A DNA stretch of 64,000 nucleotides from Gammaproteobacteria bacterium (GTDB taxonomy: Bacteria > Pseudomonadota > Gammaproteobacteria > HK1), in the NCBI GenBank assembly GCA_021773645.1, contig JAJFJU010000011.1, forward strand, positions 1 to 64,000, given 5' to 3'. Position numbers and translations under genes: made by a program. Shown piece after piece: positions 62,221 through 64,000 of this stretch. Below the pieces are notes generated by a model, which made no database searches, had not been told where the DNA came from, and saw only the letters and a list, made by a program, of their open reading frames with translations. Within the stretch, counting starts at the first letter, position 1; the number at the start of each line of letters is the position of its first letter.

Positions 62221-64000
62221 TCAGGCAACAACATTTTGATTCAGGTTAACGTCTATTAATAATGTCCCGAGGCCATCGACGGGGTTATAGATATTGTAGG
62301 TAATGCCGCCATCGAGCTGTGTCCCTGGAGACACCGGATTAAATCCACTGGCATTCACGGAATCATCTACTGCATCGCCATCGGCAATACTGTCACCGGT
62401 AATGAACAGTTTGTGCGTCGTCTCCGACATATCCAGCAGATCACGTAAATCCAGTGTGACGCTGTTAGTACCTGCCCCGCCCATATCGATCCGTTCAATC
62501 CCCGTATAGGCGTTGTTATTACTGATAGCGGTGAAATCCAGCACCACGTTCGTATCCGATAGCGTCAGAGTATCATCACCACCTCCACCATCGACGCGCA
62601 ATTCATTACCGTTGACTCTCAGCGTATCATCGCCAGCACCAGCCCTGAGCACAGTGCCAGTATTCGCCGCAACGCCACTACTCAGGACATCCCCATCACC
62701 GCGGCTACCGATAATCACCACGTCATTACCTGCTGCCGTCTGATTAACCGGGCTGACTGATGCGTCGGTAAAGGCTTGTCCATAGACCAAGAAGGCCTGT
62801 CCCGCACCAAGATCTGTCGATGTCGCCGGGGTAACACTCGGTGCTCCGATGAGTATATCGTCGAAGCCGTCACCATTGACGTCACCGCTTATATCGACAC
62901 TCGTTCCTGTTCCCGTAAACGCGTCACCGGAGAGAAAAAGTCCCTGGCCGTGGAGCAACCCACCTGCCTGGAAAAAGGCACCATCGCCAATGCCAAAATT
63001 CACAAACGGACCGGGCAGTGGTCCTGGATTTGTTGGGTGGGGTACCGTAAAGGGGCTGATATCATCTGTACCGAACAAAACGTAGGCATCATCGGATCCG
63101 CCATCATCACCAATGATGATGTCATCATAGCCATCACCATTAACGTCACCACCGCTTATACTCGTGCCCAGATTGGTGCTGCCTTGAGGCACTATACGGA
63201 AACCATTGGCCAATTCGGGCAATGTATCAAAATCACTGCTCAGATTGACGCCGCTAAAGCCGCTAGCCTTACCGAAGATAACCGTGACTAGGGGGAAACT
63301 CTGATTGGGACCACCAATGGCGAAGTCGTCATAGCCGTCACCATTGAAATCTCCGATACCGGAAACAGTGGTCCCCATATTATTGGAAGCGGCGTAATCA
63401 CTGGTCAGCTTGAAACCACCATTGCTGCCATTAAGGGAATCCATACCATTGGGAAAGGTGCCGCTGGTGTTGTTCACAATATTGTCAAACAGTGTATCCA
63501 GAGTTGCCCGTTCATCCCCAAAAATCACATAGGCCTTGCCTTTTTCTAGCGTGGCCTTGGTTGCACCGAACAACATATCAGTGTAACCATCGTTATTAAT
63601 ATCGCCGATGAGGCTTACTGAGGCCCCTAGATTGTCACCGGCAGCAGCACCTTGAATGGTCAGCGCGCCGGTAGCCTCAGTTGCCGTGGTTAAATCAAGG
63701 TTATCGAGATCATTCAGATTTCCATCAGGGTTCCCGTCACCATCCGCATCACCAAATACCAGATAGGCCGTTCCCGAATCCGCACCATTAGAATCTGAGA
63801 GCCGCTGGCCGGCGATAAAATCATCGACGCCGTCATTATCTACGTCACCACCACCAGATACGGCGAATGGCTGAGTCCCTGCGAACTCCCCAAATAAATC
63901 GGCACCATTGGTACCATTCAGTCCATCCAATTCAAACCCGTTACCGGTATGCAGGGAGCCTATACTGGCATCACCCAGCACTGCATAGGTTTGCTGGATA
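62221..64000 (-). CDS. FG-GAP/calcium-binding repeat secreted protein, 5' end outside window
   Basis: The frame continues through the right edge; the codons before the first GTG in the window (63979-63981) also read FG-GAP-like sequence (IQQTYAVLGD). At least 593 residues remain. It contains FG-GAP repeats (DNDGVDDFIAG, DINNDGYTDMLFGA, DFNGDGYDDFAIGG, DVNGDGYDDIIIGD, DVNGDGFDDILIGAP) with Asp-rich calcium-binding loops. A C-terminal RTX-like part follows (GAGDDTLRVNG, GGGGDDTLTL). No PEP-CTERM signal is present. It is probably a type I-secreted surface protein. Confidence 0.85.
   Translation of the reverse strand, partial: IQQTYAVLGDASIGSLHTGNGFELDGLNGTNGADLFGEFAGTQPFAVSGGGDVDNDGVDDFIAGQRLSDSNGADSGTAYLVFGDADGDGNPDGNLNDLDNLDLTTATEATGALTIQGAAAGDNLGASVSLIGDINNDGYTDMLFGATKATLEKGKAYVIFGDERATLDTLFDNIVNNTSGTFPNGMDSLNGSNGGFKLTSDYAASNNMGTTVSGIGDFNGDGYDDFAIGGPNQSFPLVTVIFGKASGFSGVNLSSDFDTLPELANGFRIVPQGSTNLGTSISGGDVNGDGYDDIIIGDDGGSDDAYVLFGTDDISPFTVPHPTNPGPLPGPFVNFGIGDGAFFQAGGLLHGQGLFLSGDAFTGTGTSVDISGDVNGDGFDDILIGAPSVTPATSTDLGAGQAFLVYGQAFTDASVSPVNQTAAGNDVVIIGSRGDGDVLSSGVAANTGTVLRAGAGDDTLRVNGNELRVDGGGGDDTLTLSDTNVVLDFTAISNNNAYTGIERIDMGGAGTNSVTLDLRDLLDMSETTHKLFITGDSIADGDAVDDSVNASGFNPVSPGTQLDGGITYNIYNPVDGLGTLLIDVNLNQNVVA

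Overview
The window is almost entirely one large exopolysaccharide and protein-sorting locus of the exosortase A (XrtA)/PEP-CTERM type. That system is known from Gram-negative, mostly Beta- and Gammaproteobacteria. The periplasmic and outer-membrane parts (lipoprotein exporter, Wzz-like chain-length protein, outer-membrane barrel) and a sigma-54-type promoter fit a proteobacterium. The genus cannot be read from the sequence. Dispersed palindromic repeats of several families fill most gaps between genes.

Layout. 1-345 is a 111-bp tandem repeat. 346-1674 is an AlgD-like GDP-mannose dehydrogenase. 1675-4384 is a scar zone with an IS110 transposase tail, a MITE-like element, a MntA/HepT toxin-antitoxin pair, a second nucleotidyltransferase, a broken HEPN gene and a duplicated gene start. 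4385-19720 (+ strand) carries glycosyltransferases, a Wzx-like flippase, an FkbM methyltransferase, a beta-helix protein, an AMP-forming acyl ligase, a DegT aminotransferase, a GNAT protein and a PLP decarboxylase. From 19978 to 60504 every gene is on the - strand. Read in the direction of transcription these are: PrsT; EpsB-like phosphoglycosyltransferase; PrsK; PrsR; XrtA fused to EpsI; the export lipoprotein; the chain-length protein; the tyrosine kinase; the outer-membrane barrel; the ATPase; ManC; a polysaccharide deacetylase; a glycosyltransferase; a GIY-YIG protein; an amidotransferase; a further glycosyltransferase; an O-antigen-ligase-like protein; and a second amidotransferase. They are followed by a 7.3-kb phosphopolymer-like module (glycerophosphotransferase, YidC paralogue, cytidylyltransferase, small membrane protein, two sulfatase-fold membrane enzymes). 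Last come a deacetylase, an acyl carrier protein, two exosortase-A-type hydrolases and a second GNAT protein. The right end has a PEP-CTERM protein gene (+) with a sigma-54-type promoter, and a secreted FG-GAP/calcium-binding protein (-) that runs off the edge.

How it works together (inference from families). ManC and the AlgD-like enzyme would supply GDP-mannose and GDP-mannuronate. The EpsB-like enzyme would start the lipid-linked unit, the glycosyltransferases extend it, and Wzx flips it. The chain-length protein, kinase, barrel and export lipoprotein would then assemble and export the polymer. XrtA would cleave PEP-CTERM proteins such as the one at 61066 and is thought to link them to polymer. 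PrsK/PrsR with sigma-54 would control the PEP-CTERM gene. Three near-identical 17-bp boxes at 56516, 60759 and 60892 are good candidates for the PrsR site.

The least expected part is the module at 24832-32148, which pairs a dedicated YidC paralogue with teichoic-acid-type enzymes. It is bounded on both sides by copies of the same MITE-like element.
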